NCBI GenBank assembly: GCA_029762595.1
Contig: JARVGJ010000001.1
Span: 1-64,000, forward strand
Source of the DNA: Methanolobus sp.
GTDB taxonomy: Archaea; Halobacteriota; Methanosarcinia; Methanosarcinales; Methanosarcinaceae
Length of the DNA stretch: 64,000 nt
Direction: 5' to 3'
The position numbers and the translations under genes were made by a program. The notes under the pieces are model-generated. The model did no database searches. It was not told the origin of the DNA and saw only the letters and a program-made list of their open reading frames with translations. Below are positions 31,725 to 40,841 of the stretch, one piece after another (the stretch's first letter is position 1; the number at the start of each line of letters is the position of its first letter).

Positions 31725-32066
31725 TTAGAGGATACGTTTATTGGGAACTCTTATCGCCACATAGAGATTATATAGGAAAACAAGGACTGTAAGCTGGAAA
31801 ATCATCATCATGATGCCTTGCAGTGGATCATTCTGAATACTTCCCGGAATAGAGTTCACAGAAATGAAGGCCTCAAAAAGGTAAAGTACGAATCCAAATG
31901 TAAGGAATATGAAATACTTTTTGAGATTCTTGAACGCTACATAAATACGTGAACGAATTACATCTGCATCTATTTTAATAAGTAGATTGACTGTAAACAA
32001 TGACAAAATAACTATGCATAGACGAAATGCAAAATCGATGAAATTGAAAATTTCAATTGAATTCAT
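31725..32066 (-). CDS. Small multi-TM membrane protein
   Basis: Hydrophobic ORF; start at ATG 32066 preferred over 32102 because GAGGGG (32073-32078) sits 6 nt upstream. Confidence 0.6.
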   Translation of the reverse strand: MNSIEIFNFIDFAFRLCIVILSLFTVNLLIKIDADVIRSRIYVAFKNLKKYFIFLTFGFVLYLFEAFISVNSIPGSIQNDPLQGIMMMIFQLTVLVFLYNLYVAIRVPNKRIL

Positions 32067-32105
32067 AACCATCCCCTCATTATTGTGTATCACCCTGCTC
32101 ATGTA

Positions 32106-32936
32106 TCAAATATCCAGGTCCATCATCTCACTATCACTTAAAGGATCATCCCCTTCACGCTCAAATATGATACCTCCCGGTGCACGCATCACACCATCCA
32201 CACGGGCTGCTTCATGTATCGTTATCGATTGGGCATTTACCTCTCCAAGGACATGGGTCCCCGCAGCAATATAGACATTACCCCTGGAAATGATGTTTCC
32301 ATGGATGATATTGTCATTTCCCAATTTTACATCCTGTATAGTACGAATGCTCCCATAAAGAGTGGTACCTGTTGCGATTTCCAGGGAAGTGGCGCGTATA
32401 TTGCCAACAAGCCTGCATTTGTGCCCTATGATAGCATTTGATGGCACTTTTATAGAATCCATGGATATCTTTGAACCGTTTGGTATGATCAGAGAATTAA
32501 AACCTATGGACTCCGCATCATCCTCAAACAACTCTTCCAATGCCTTTTCAACTGCTTCATCTTTCCCAAGCCTTAAAAGCTCGCTAATATACAGGAACAG
32601 ATAAACTATGACAGGAACCGGATTCCTTACAACGATCCATCCTTTGGCCTCAAAGCCTCCGTTGATCTTTACATCATTGCCAATATCAAGATCTCCCTTT
32701 ACCACTAATTTACCATCAATGGTAACGAATTCACCGATGTAGGCATTCTTATCTGTTTTTACATTCCCGCCTACCTGTGACCAGATATCTATCCTTGTAT
32801 CACCTGTGGAAGTAAGGTCCCCTGAAATGATGACCCTCTCCCCCAGTATTGTAGAATGTGCGATGATACCATATCTGATCTCAGAGTGATTGCCGGCAAT
32901 GACATCCCCATCTACGACGATTGTATGTTCTTCCAT
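32106..32936 (-). CDS. Bactofilin-like / polymer-forming beta-helix protein
   Basis: Repeating short beta-helix turns (VVDGDVIAGN, ISGDLTSTGDTRI, VKGDLDIGNDVKI) interrupted by a hydrophobic insert. Confidence 0.75.
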   Translation of the reverse strand: MEEHTIVVDGDVIAGNHSEIRYGIIAHSTILGERVIISGDLTSTGDTRIDIWSQVGGNVKTDKNAYIGEFVTIDGKLVVKGDLDIGNDVKINGGFEAKGWIVVRNPVPVIVYLFLYISELLRLGKDEAVEKALEELFEDDAESIGFNSLIIPNGSKISMDSIKVPSNAIIGHKCRLVGNIRATSLEIATGTTLYGSIRTIQDVKLGNDNIIHGNIISRGNVYIAAGTHVLGEVNAQSITIHEAARVDGVMRAPGGIIFEREGDDPLSDSEMMDLDI

Positions 32937-33080
32937 CCTTGTATTGTCTGGAATTACAAAGGTCTTAAAAATCTCCTCTTCTATGCTTTCACTCTCCAGG
33001 CAGGGATTAACTGTATCAAAGGCATTACTATGACTTTATTTTCATCGTATTTAATAGATATAGATTTATAAATACTTATT

Positions 33081-33554
33081 CTAGGATTGCTCTATCCCAC
33101 GCCTGACATCAACAGCCGGGCCGCGATCCATATGAATGGCTTCTTGTGGAGATAACAATAACTGACCGGTAGCAAGGACCACATCTGAGTTATCAACTAT
33201 TATAACTTCATCACCCGCTCTCAATCCAGGATCCATATCCAGCACGTGTTTGGCAAAAGCAGTCTTGCCTTTGGATACAAATGGTACTGCATCCTCACAG
33301 ATGACCACTCTTGATGCTGGCCTTTCAAGCATATCATGCAGGGCAATAGCACCATCGATACTGAGAGTTAGCATGCCGTCCTTTGCACGGACAGTTGCAA
33401 TATGCTTCCCATTGTACTGGATCTGCCTCACACGCCTGGTTTTAGATAACTGGAAAGTAACACCATCCGGAAAAAGAACTTCACCACAGCCTTTCCCGAA
33501 TTGGATATCAGCCATTACCCTTACTTTTATGAGATTTTTATCCGCATTGCTCAT
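33081..33554 (-). CDS. PUA-domain protein (archaeosine transglycosylase-like RNA-binding domain)
   Basis: Terminal PUA domain VPFVSKGKTAFAKHVLDMDPGLRAGDEVIIVDNSDVVLATGQLLLS. Confidence 0.85.
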   Translation of the reverse strand: MSNADKNLIKVRVMADIQFGKGCGEVLFPDGVTFQLSKTRRVRQIQYNGKHIATVRAKDGMLTLSIDGAIALHDMLERPASRVVICEDAVPFVSKGKTAFAKHVLDMDPGLRAGDEVIIVDNSDVVLATGQLLLSPQEAIHMDRGPAVDVRRGIEQS

Positions 33555-33690
33555 AGATGCTAAATAAAACAGAAGTCTTAAATTGATAGCGGTTACTCAG
33601 GAGATAGTTAAGCTCTTATTTTAGAGAGAACTACTATCCATATATAAAGAATGCCGAACAAATTTATATATAATAATGACTAATTATAAG

Positions 33691-33830
33691 TTGAGGAAAC
33701 GGGAAAACTGCTTGCAACCTTTATTCAAAGGTATAATGACTGTAACCAAGCAAAACCATTCATCCCCTCAAACATTTCCCGTTTCCTCGTTGCTCAAATA
33801 GAGGCAGCATTTCTTTCTTTGTTTTTTTTG
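33691..33830 (+). ncRNA. Candidate structured small RNA
   Basis: TATA-like aatttatata (33661-33670) about 26 nt upstream; 14-bp perfect stem GAGGAAACGGGAAA (33693-33706)/TTTCCCGTTTCCTC (33775-33788); nested TGCTTG/CAAGCA and ACCTTT-attc-AAAGGT; T-tract 33811-33829. Confidence 0.6.
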
Positions 33831-33992
33831 CATTTAACTATAATTTAACATTATTTAGTATATTAGATGAATGTGAAATCAACACATTGACAGCATTTTT
33901 AATAACGTTATGTTAGCTTGGTTTTAAGAATGTACTGTATACAGCAGGAAAATACATAGGCTGCAAAAAGAGAACGGGATCATGAAGATGAT

Positions 33993-35459
33993 CTAACCTT
34001 TTACAACCCCCATGGGAAGGACACGTGCAACTTTTGTTGCAATACCAAGATTGTGCACCACATCAACAACATCGCTACTGGATTTGTAAACTTCCGGGGC
34101 TTCCTCTGCTATAAGAGAAGGTTGAGTTGCCTTTACAATTATGCCCTGTGACTTTAATTTCTTCTGTATCTCTTCACCACGTAGCTCATGTTTTGCACTC
34201 TTGCGGCTCATCACCCTCCCTGCACCATGGCAGGCACTTCCGAATGTGAGCTCCATTGCTGCAGGGCTGCCTTTGAGAACATATGATGCAGTACCCATGC
34301 TTCCAGGGATGATCACGGGCTGCCCTATAGCACGATAATCTTCAGGAACCTCCGGATGTCCTGCAGGAAATGCCCTTGTTGCTCCTTTCCTGTGAACATA
34401 CACTTCCCTCTCATTCCCGTCTATGATATGTTTCTCAAGCTTTGCAACGTTGTGGGCAACATCATATACAAGATCAAGTCCAAGTTCACCATGTTCAGCC
34501 TGGAAGAAATTATCAAAGACCTCGCGAGCCCAGTGCATTATCACCTGCCTGTTGACCCAGGCATAGTTTGCCGCACAGACCATGGCCTTGAAGTAGTCCT
34601 GTGCCTCTTCAGACTCAGCAGGGGCGCATGCCAGCTGCTTATCAGGCAGATCTATCCTATATTTCTTGGATGCCTGGGAAAGCACCTGCAGATGATCTGT
34701 GCATATCTGATGACCAGCGCCACGGGAACCACAGTGTATCATAAAGGTAACCTGGCCTTCCTTAAGGCCAAAGACCCTTGCAGCATCCTCATCATACACC
34801 TTGTCCACATATTGTACCTCCAGGAAATGATTACCACTTCCCAGGGTTCCAATCTGGGGCCTGCCTCTTTTACGAGCCTTTACACTGACACTGGAAGGGT
34901 TGGCCCCAGGCATGGTCCCATTGCTCTCGCAGTGACTGATATCTGCCTCAACACCATAACCATTATCCACTGCCCAGCGTACACCATGAATAAAAATATC
35001 GTCCAGTTCTTTATCATTGACCCTGATACGGCTCTTTGAACCTACACCAGAAGGTATGGCATCAAACAATGCATCCAGTAGTTCGGCCAATTTTGGACGG
35101 ACATCAGCTTCGCTCAGATCGGAGCGTATCATGCGGACTCCGCAATTAATATCAAAACCAACACCACCCGGACTAATAACCCCTGTGTGTTTATCGAAGG
35201 CAGCAACTCCACCTATAGGAAAACCGTAGCCCAGATGTGCATCCGGCATAGCCATTGAATATTTCTGTATTCCTGGAAGCGAAGCTACGTTTGCAACCTG
35301 GTCAATGGTCTCGGCTTCAAGAATGTCAAGAAGGGGCTTAGATACGAATATCCTCCCGGGTACATTCATCCCGGGCTTGAAGTTACCGGGCACCTCCCAC
35401 GTATAATCATTCACCTTAGTAAGAATATCAGATACCAAACTTGCATTTTCATGTGACAT
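33993..35459 (-). CDS. rtcB: tRNA-splicing ligase RtcB
   Basis: GVGFDINCGVRMIRSDL, TLGSGNHFLEVQYV, MIHCGSRGAGHQ, SACHGAGRVMSRKSA; no intein. Confidence 0.97.
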   Translation of the reverse strand: MSHENASLVSDILTKVNDYTWEVPGNFKPGMNVPGRIFVSKPLLDILEAETIDQVANVASLPGIQKYSMAMPDAHLGYGFPIGGVAAFDKHTGVISPGGVGFDINCGVRMIRSDLSEADVRPKLAELLDALFDAIPSGVGSKSRIRVNDKELDDIFIHGVRWAVDNGYGVEADISHCESNGTMPGANPSSVSVKARKRGRPQIGTLGSGNHFLEVQYVDKVYDEDAARVFGLKEGQVTFMIHCGSRGAGHQICTDHLQVLSQASKKYRIDLPDKQLACAPAESEEAQDYFKAMVCAANYAWVNRQVIMHWAREVFDNFFQAEHGELGLDLVYDVAHNVAKLEKHIIDGNEREVYVHRKGATRAFPAGHPEVPEDYRAIGQPVIIPGSMGTASYVLKGSPAAMELTFGSACHGAGRVMSRKSAKHELRGEEIQKKLKSQGIIVKATQPSLIAEEAPEVYKSSSDVVDVVHNLGIATKVARVLPMGVVKG

Positions 35460-35552
35460 AATTGATCCCTCTTGTCAAACATCTATAATCAAAACTATAT
35501 GCTCTAAACGTATGAATTTGTTGATGATCGGAAATTAGCATGATTGGAAATT

Positions 35553-35996
35553 TCAAGTGTCCACTGTAGCCTGTAACATCCAGCCACCATCTACATTTTC
35601 TATTTTCATGTCGTTGTACGTGGCCGCCTTGACCTCAGTATCGAATACGTGAACAGACAGGTCAATTGCCTCACCAAACAGGGTTGCCTGCAAAGAACAT
35701 TCATCATCACCAACAATTAGTTCATTGACCCTGACACGTCCAAAGACCATCTCCTCCACCTCAAAAACGAAAAGTATCTCCGAAAGCCAGTCAAATAGAA
35801 GACTTTCCGTATCAGGAGAACTCAGTTCAACTTCAATAGAAGATATGGTGTTCACTGACCCCGTATCGACCATAACATTGAGCATGGCAAGAGCTGCATT
35901 CTCAAAAGCTTCTGCCAGGCTTTTTCCGTAAGCCCGGAATTTAGCATCCGCCGTGTGATCCAGATACTCGAAGTCCTTGATGGGAACAGATGACAT
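35553..35996 (-). CDS. Archease
   Basis: FEYLDHTADAKFRAYGKSLAEAFENAALAML; adjacent to rtcB. Confidence 0.93.
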   Translation of the reverse strand: MSSVPIKDFEYLDHTADAKFRAYGKSLAEAFENAALAMLNVMVDTGSVNTISSIEVELSSPDTESLLFDWLSEILFVFEVEEMVFGRVRVNELIVGDDECSLQATLFGEAIDLSVHVFDTEVKAATYNDMKIENVDGGWMLQATVDT

Positions 35997-36167
35997 GAAC
36001 CTTAATTGGCGTTGGTATAGTTAAATGGTTCTCTTTGATGTTGCAGGATAGCTCAGCTATTTCACCATTTATATCGGGCAAATATGCCAGAAGGCAATCA
36101 AAGCTGATATGGATTGCTTTTTAATCTGTTTTTTATCACAACATACAATACCAAAAGGGAAAAACAG

Positions 36168-36794
36168 TCACTTAAGGTTTTTCCATATGTGCATTATACG
36201 CTGGAAAGCCGTTATGTGGCTGCCTATGCCTATAACAATGATCATCCACCCCAGGACGGAAAAACCATATACATCACCCTGATAAACAAAATAGATTGCA
36301 GAGGAGGCCATAATGAGTACCAGTCTGTCTGCCCTCCCGATGATACCGCCATAATACCTTCCAAGCTTAAGTGCCTGTGCCTGTGTGCCAAGATAACTTG
36401 TAAGGAGTACTCCTACTATGGTAATGACACCTATTCGCCAGTCCACGTAACCTCCAAAGAAGATGCCGCAAATGATGAATACATCCGAGTAACGGTCTAT
36501 TACATGGTCAAGAAAGTCACCCCTGGCACTGGCCACATTCAGATATCGGGCCATAAGACCGTCCATTGCATCAAGCAGTGAGTTGAGCGCAACCAGTAAA
36601 CCGGCTGCCAGTACAAGCAAAGGGTCAAAGGATGAGTAGTAATAAACCAGACCCGCAAATAACGCAAACATCAGAGATAGCATTGATATGAGATTTGGAG
36701 ATAGACCTGAATCTGCCAAAAGTCTTGCAAGTGGTTCCAGTACCTTTGATGCCATGGGCCTTAAAGCATTGAATGTCATGAATATTGTATCCAA
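36168..36794 (-). CDS. CDP-alcohol phosphatidyltransferase (archaetidylinositol phosphate synthase-like)
   Basis: LDAMDGLMARYLNVASARGDFLDHVIDRYSD motif. Confidence 0.88.
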   Translation of the reverse strand: MDTIFMTFNALRPMASKVLEPLARLLADSGLSPNLISMLSLMFALFAGLVYYYSSFDPLLVLAAGLLVALNSLLDAMDGLMARYLNVASARGDFLDHVIDRYSDVFIICGIFFGGYVDWRIGVITIVGVLLTSYLGTQAQALKLGRYYGGIIGRADRLVLIMASSAIYFVYQGDVYGFSVLGWMIIVIGIGSHITAFQRIMHIWKNLK

Positions 36795-36890
36795 TGAGTA
36801 TTTTTATGATTTAACGTTTTCCAGAGATGGGCATATGCTTATAACAACCTTCATATTCCCTTCCCGAATCATTAACACGAATTATCCTGT

Positions 36891-37514
36891 TTACTTTTTC
36901 TTTGCAAGGTCGTACAGGTATTTTACCCTGCAGGAGTGCTCTACCTGTGTGGTTATCACATATGCCTCATCAAGGATCTTGCCTATGGCAAATGTACCGT
37001 GGCTGTAGATGATAGCTGCCTTATGGGATGCAAGGACTGATGCGAGGTTTTGGGCTAGTTCTTCCGAGCCTATGCCACCTCTGACAACCGGAACATCACC
37101 CAGGAAATATTGCCCTTCGCTATCCACAGGGGTGATACTGTCACCTTCTGCCAGCAGGGATGATGTCACCGCAAAAGGACAGTGAGCATGAACTATTGCA
37201 AGTGCTGGTGTGCTCTTATATATCTCTCTGTGAACAATGGCCTCAGATGATGCTATCATATCAAGGGCGCACGTTCCTTCAATGCTGACCTCAACGACCA
37301 TGTCCTCGCTTAGCTCATCAAGGGCGCACCCGCTCCTTGTAATGAGCATGCTGCCACCAGCTCTGACACTGATATTCCCGAAATGAGATTCAACGAGCCC
37401 GCCTTCAACAAGCTTTTTTCCGATCCTTGATATTTCACGCCACATAAGACTTCTCCGGCCAATACTACCATAAAATTTATCTGCTATTATGTTATGTAAG
37501 GGAATACTTTCCAT
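36891..37514 (-). CDS. Class II aldolase (fuculose-phosphate aldolase type)
   Basis: GNISVRAGGSMLITRSG, IVHREIYKSTPALAIVHAHCPFAV. Confidence 0.87.
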   Translation of the reverse strand: MESIPLHNIIADKFYGSIGRRSLMWREISRIGKKLVEGGLVESHFGNISVRAGGSMLITRSGCALDELSEDMVVEVSIEGTCALDMIASSEAIVHREIYKSTPALAIVHAHCPFAVTSSLLAEGDSITPVDSEGQYFLGDVPVVRGGIGSEELAQNLASVLASHKAAIIYSHGTFAIGKILDEAYVITTQVEHSCRVKYLYDLAKKK

Positions 37515-37542
37515 AAATAGATGTGGAATATGCCATCATTAT

Positions 37543-37616
37543 GCCTCGATGGCTCAGCCCGGCAGAGCGAGTGATTTGTAATCACTAGGTCGCGTGTTCA
37601 AATCACGCTCGAGGCT
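37543..37616 (+). tRNA. tRNA-Thr (UGU)
   Basis: Acceptor GCCTCGA/TCGAGGC, D-arm, anticodon stem AGTGA-TTTGTAA-TCACT, T-arm GCGTG-TTCAAAT-CACGC. Confidence 0.95.
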
Positions 37617-37733
37617 TCATATTTTCTTATTGAGATACTTTGTTAGAAGCTCTTAGTGTAAACTATTTTACATATCCGGATTTTCAAAACCGTGAAATAA
37701 TAAGAATGCCAATTGAGTTGCAGGTGCATATCA

Positions 37734-37916
37734 TTGGATGCTAAAGAGATAATTCTGGTAATTGTAGTCATTTTAGCTGCTTTCGCCCTGACAAAAGCTA
37801 TCCTTAATCTTGTAGGAGCCTTTTTCCATCTGGCATTCAGCTTTGTTTATCTTCTAATTGTGTTTACAGTAGTTGTTCTGGGAATTATGGCTGTGGTGAA
37901 GATAATCTTTAAGTAG
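37734..37916 (+). CDS. Small hydrophobic membrane protein
   Basis: LDAKEIILVIVVILAAFALTKAILNL..., two TM stretches; TTG 37734 or ATG 37713 start. Confidence 0.45.
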   Translation: MDAKEIILVIVVILAAFALTKAILNLVGAFFHLAFSFVYLLIVFTVVVLGIMAVVKIIFK

Positions 37917-37948
37917 GCACATCCAATGAAAAAGATTGGTTCTCTTCA

Positions 37949-38222
37949 TCATCTTGTGGGTAAGTTAATATCTCTTTTAATCCAATTTCCGCTCGATGGA
38001 AAACAAAGACCTTTAACACGAGGTTGAATTTCCTCCTGGAGCTTCATCACATTTCTCAACTCATGGCTTATTTCCCGAATTGACGGACACTTCGCAATAT
38101 AAAGGATCTTACAAAGGATCCTGCACTGATCTCATAGCAGGACTTGTTCACTTTGCATAAACCTTCTGACCACCTGTTCTGGAAGTGAACACTTTGCTGA
38201 CCTCCTATCAGCTTTGATTGCA
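37949..38222 (-). pseudogene. Decayed protein-coding remnant
   Basis: Reverse frame IKADRRSAKCSLPEQVVRRFMQSEQVLL*DQCRILCKILYIAKCPSIREISHELRNVMKLQEEIQPRVKGLCFPSSGNWIKRDINLPTR* with one internal stop and no good start. Confidence 0.35.
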
Positions 38223-38271
38223 GCAGAAAACAAAAGTTAAAAGAACAGCAAGAACAGCAAATAATAATCCC

Positions 38272-38511
38272 TTATTTGAACTGATGCTTCTGCATCTCAC
38301 GTTTTGCGATCATATTGGAGCCGAAAGTGTATATGAGGATTATAACACCCAGCCAGATAAAATGACTTCCTGTTTCAGGCCTATCTAAGTATTTAAGGGC
38401 CAGTCCAATAGCGAAGATAAACAAATTTACCATCCCTATCTTCTTATTCCTTCTCACAGTCTCCTCATATATCTGTTTGTGCACAAGGTACTCTTTTTTT
38501 TCATCCTTCAC
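38272..38511 (-). CDS. Small 2-TM membrane protein
   Basis: Intact 79-aa ORF with two hydrophobic helices. Confidence 0.6.
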   Translation of the reverse strand: MKDEKKEYLVHKQIYEETVRRNKKIGMVNLFIFAIGLALKYLDRPETGSHFIWLGVIILIYTFGSNMIAKREMQKHQFK

Positions 38512-38782
38512 ATTTTCACATCCGCAAATACGTAGTTAATAGAACCGACATGTCTAAAACCTTTTTGGCAAAATGGAACCCCGAATTTAATAATTTTGCG
38601 CTTTTCCAACCTTTTTCAACTAATCAACTTACTGCTAAACTTAAACAGAATACTCTGCACAAGATATGAAATGAAAATATAAACCTACAACATATAGATA
38701 TGTGTGTATACAAATGATAATTGATTGAAAATTTACAAGTAACAACAAACAGCTTTATATTAACTCGAACTCACCTAGAATC

Positions 38783-38986
38783 ATGAATCCGGGAAGTTCC
38801 AGAAAGGACATCAAAATCGGACTTTGTGTAGGAATAGTCCTGAAAAATGATCAGAAAAACGGCAAAATAACCAGAGGTGTGGTAAAAAGAATATTGACCA
38901 ATTCCTCATCCCATCCACACGGTATAAAAGTACAACTGGAAGATGGCAGCGTCGGAAGAGTAAAGGAAATCCACCATAAAGCTTGA
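38783..38986 (+). CDS. YwbE family protein (DUF2196)
   Basis: GLCVGIVLKNDQKNGKITRGVVKRILTNSSSHPHGIKVQLEDGSVGRVKEI. Confidence 0.9.
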   Translation: MNPGSSRKDIKIGLCVGIVLKNDQKNGKITRGVVKRILTNSSSHPHGIKVQLEDGSVGRVKEIHHKA

Positions 38987-38998
38987 ACGGTTTCAGGT

Positions 38999-39187
38999 TC
39001 AATCGTTTTTTGTATAACATGCAAAACTTTTTTTGCAGCTGGTGCATTTTGAACTTGACTTATACGTTGCCCCGAAATCAACCGGTTTCCCGGAGCTGAC
39101 AGAAACACATACGATGCTCTGCCCCAGAGGTATTGTTGCAAGAACATGAGTTCCACACCCAGGGCATAACACATTTTCGATCTTCAT
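38999..39187 (-). CDS. Small zinc-ribbon protein
   Basis: CPGCG ... CTSCKKSF cysteine pairs. Confidence 0.6.
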   Translation of the reverse strand: MKIENVLCPGCGTHVLATIPLGQSIVCVSVSSGKPVDFGATYKSSSKCTSCKKSFACYTKND

Positions 39188-39332
39188 AATAACTCCTCTT
39201 TAGCTTAGCCAAGCTAAGTTACTTTTTTGAAAAACAATAAGAAAAAACGAATCAGACAGATATGGATCAAATCAAATTGACCGCATGTATCTGTCTTTTG
39301 TTGAAATATTCCAGAATTATATCGAAATATAA

Positions 39333-39530
39333 TTAGTATCTGGCTGGTCTGTGCTTCTGGAAACATTCCCTGCAATATACAGGTCTGTCACCGGATGGCT
39401 GGAAAGGTACTTCTGTCTCCTGTTTGCAATCGGAACAAGTTGCTTTATGCATCTCTCTCGGACCGCTGTTAGACCTGAAGCCACCGCCGCCGCCGCCTCT
39501 ACTGTTTCCGCCTCTGTTATTAAATCCCAT
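39333..39530 (-). CDS. CxxC-x17-CxxC zinc-ribbon protein with Gly/Arg-rich N-terminus
   Basis: GGNSRGGGGGGFRSN followed by ATCSDCKQETEVPFQPSGDRPVYCRECFQKHR. Confidence 0.85.
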   Translation of the reverse strand: MGFNNRGGNSRGGGGGGFRSNSGPREMHKATCSDCKQETEVPFQPSGDRPVYCRECFQKHRPARY

Positions 39531-39548
39531 ATTTTTATCTCCTGTAAT

Positions 39549-39626
39549 TTATCTAGTTCGCTCAGCAGAACCGAGATCGAGAATTATCGCACGATTAGTT
39601 TTACCGGATATTACCAGATCGCTCAT
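39549..39626 (-). CDS. Putative 25-aa upstream ORF in leader of the CxxC protein gene
   Basis: Reading MSDLVISGKTNRAIILDLGSAERTR*; lies between TATA (tttataaa, 39691) and the 39530 start. Confidence 0.3.
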   Translation of the reverse strand: MSDLVISGKTNRAIILDLGSAERTR

Positions 39627-39808
39627 TACGATACGACTAACTCCACTGTCAAGCAATTATCAAAAGAAGCACGCAAAAATAGAGCAACCCTTTATAAATC
39701 GTTGAGCAATCGAACTAGTACGTAATACTACCACATGGCATATAAAGTCACTGCTATCACACAGACAAGTAAGGTGAGACATCCACTTGGTTTTTAAAAT
39801 TGCCTTCC

Positions 39809-40720
39809 TTATCCGACAACTTCAAGCAGATTCATTATCCCGTGACAATTACATGTTGTTGCGATGAAGAAGAACCTGTCCTCAGCTGAATGTTTATCGC
39901 GCTTTTCATTCACTGCTTTAACATACCCCATAATAGACAGCATATGTTCTTTGAAGTCTTCACCTTTTATTCCTCCGATGCCCGGTTTCATCTGACAGCT
40001 TTCAAAAACAAAGCCACGGTGAGAAAACAGCAATTTCCTTACATCAGCGGTTATTGTTTCAGGTTTTTCCCTTTTGAAAGAATAGCAGTAATTCTCAGGA
40101 CCCATGCAGTTATCCGGGCATATCTCACCCTTCCGTGCATACGAGAGCATTATAACCCCATCAGAAGCAGAACTGAACACCACAAGATCCCTGGGAATCC
40201 CTGAAAGGATAGTGCTGAAATATGTATTCAGTCCTGCATCTTGTTCATCAATATGAGAAGAAAGGATCAGCGGTTTTGAAGCTATCGTGTCCAGCATATC
40301 GATTGCCATATTCACAACAGCGTGCGTTGGAACAGCAGGGATGATAAATTCCGGGATACCCGCATCCAGGATCTCAGTTATATCACGGACATCCATGCAA
40401 TGGAAATATACTTCCTCAGGACTGTATCCGGATTCCCTGTAATCACTGATAAGCCCCAAAAGCCTTTCCCTTCCAACCACTGCCGAAATACCTGATGCTT
40501 CTGCCTTCTCATCAATATCGATTATTACCACAAAAGGGAAAGACCTCTCTTTTGCATACCTGGCAAAATCAGTTCCTATCTTCCCACCGCCAAGTACGAG
40601 ATAATAACCTCCTATTATCGGCAGTGCGCCAAAAGCAGCCATTCTCCGGCCAATGAGGGAAAGTTGATCATCGTCCACAATACTAGAAGGAAACATCAAC
40701 ATATATAGATGTATTTCCAA
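39809..40720 (-). CDS. Conserved hypothetical protein with Rossmann-like domain
   Basis: IIGGYYLVLGGGKIGTDFARYAKERSFPFVVIIDIDEKA; conserved-looking Cys-rich C-terminal region. Confidence 0.6.
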   Translation of the reverse strand: MEIHLYMLMFPSSIVDDDQLSLIGRRMAAFGALPIIGGYYLVLGGGKIGTDFARYAKERSFPFVVIIDIDEKAEASGISAVVGRERLLGLISDYRESGYSPEEVYFHCMDVRDITEILDAGIPEFIIPAVPTHAVVNMAIDMLDTIASKPLILSSHIDEQDAGLNTYFSTILSGIPRDLVVFSSASDGVIMLSYARKGEICPDNCMGPENYCYSFKREKPETITADVRKLLFSHRGFVFESCQMKPGIGGIKGEDFKEHMLSIMGYVKAVNEKRDKHSAEDRFFFIATTCNCHGIMNLLEVVG

Positions 40721-40841
40721 TGGCTATGGGGGAGCATAAATAAATTAAAAAGTAAAGTAGTATCCACCATGATAACAGGCACACCATGATAACAGGCATT
40801 CATGTAATGAACACCTGCTTCTGTCATCCCTCACCTGAATA

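Noticed and set aside
34356-35039. 227-aa plus-strand ORF inside rtcB
   Set aside because: Antisense shadow of the highly conserved rtcB gene.
36114-36581. 155-aa plus-strand ORF opposite the CDP-alcohol phosphatidyltransferase gene
   Set aside because: The minus-strand protein has clear family motifs; the plus ORF is a shadow.
37713-37733. ATG at 37713 as start of the small membrane protein
   Set aside because: Extra MSCRCIS is poorly supported; TTG 37734 just before LDAKEI fits the hydrophobic protein start better, though uncertain.
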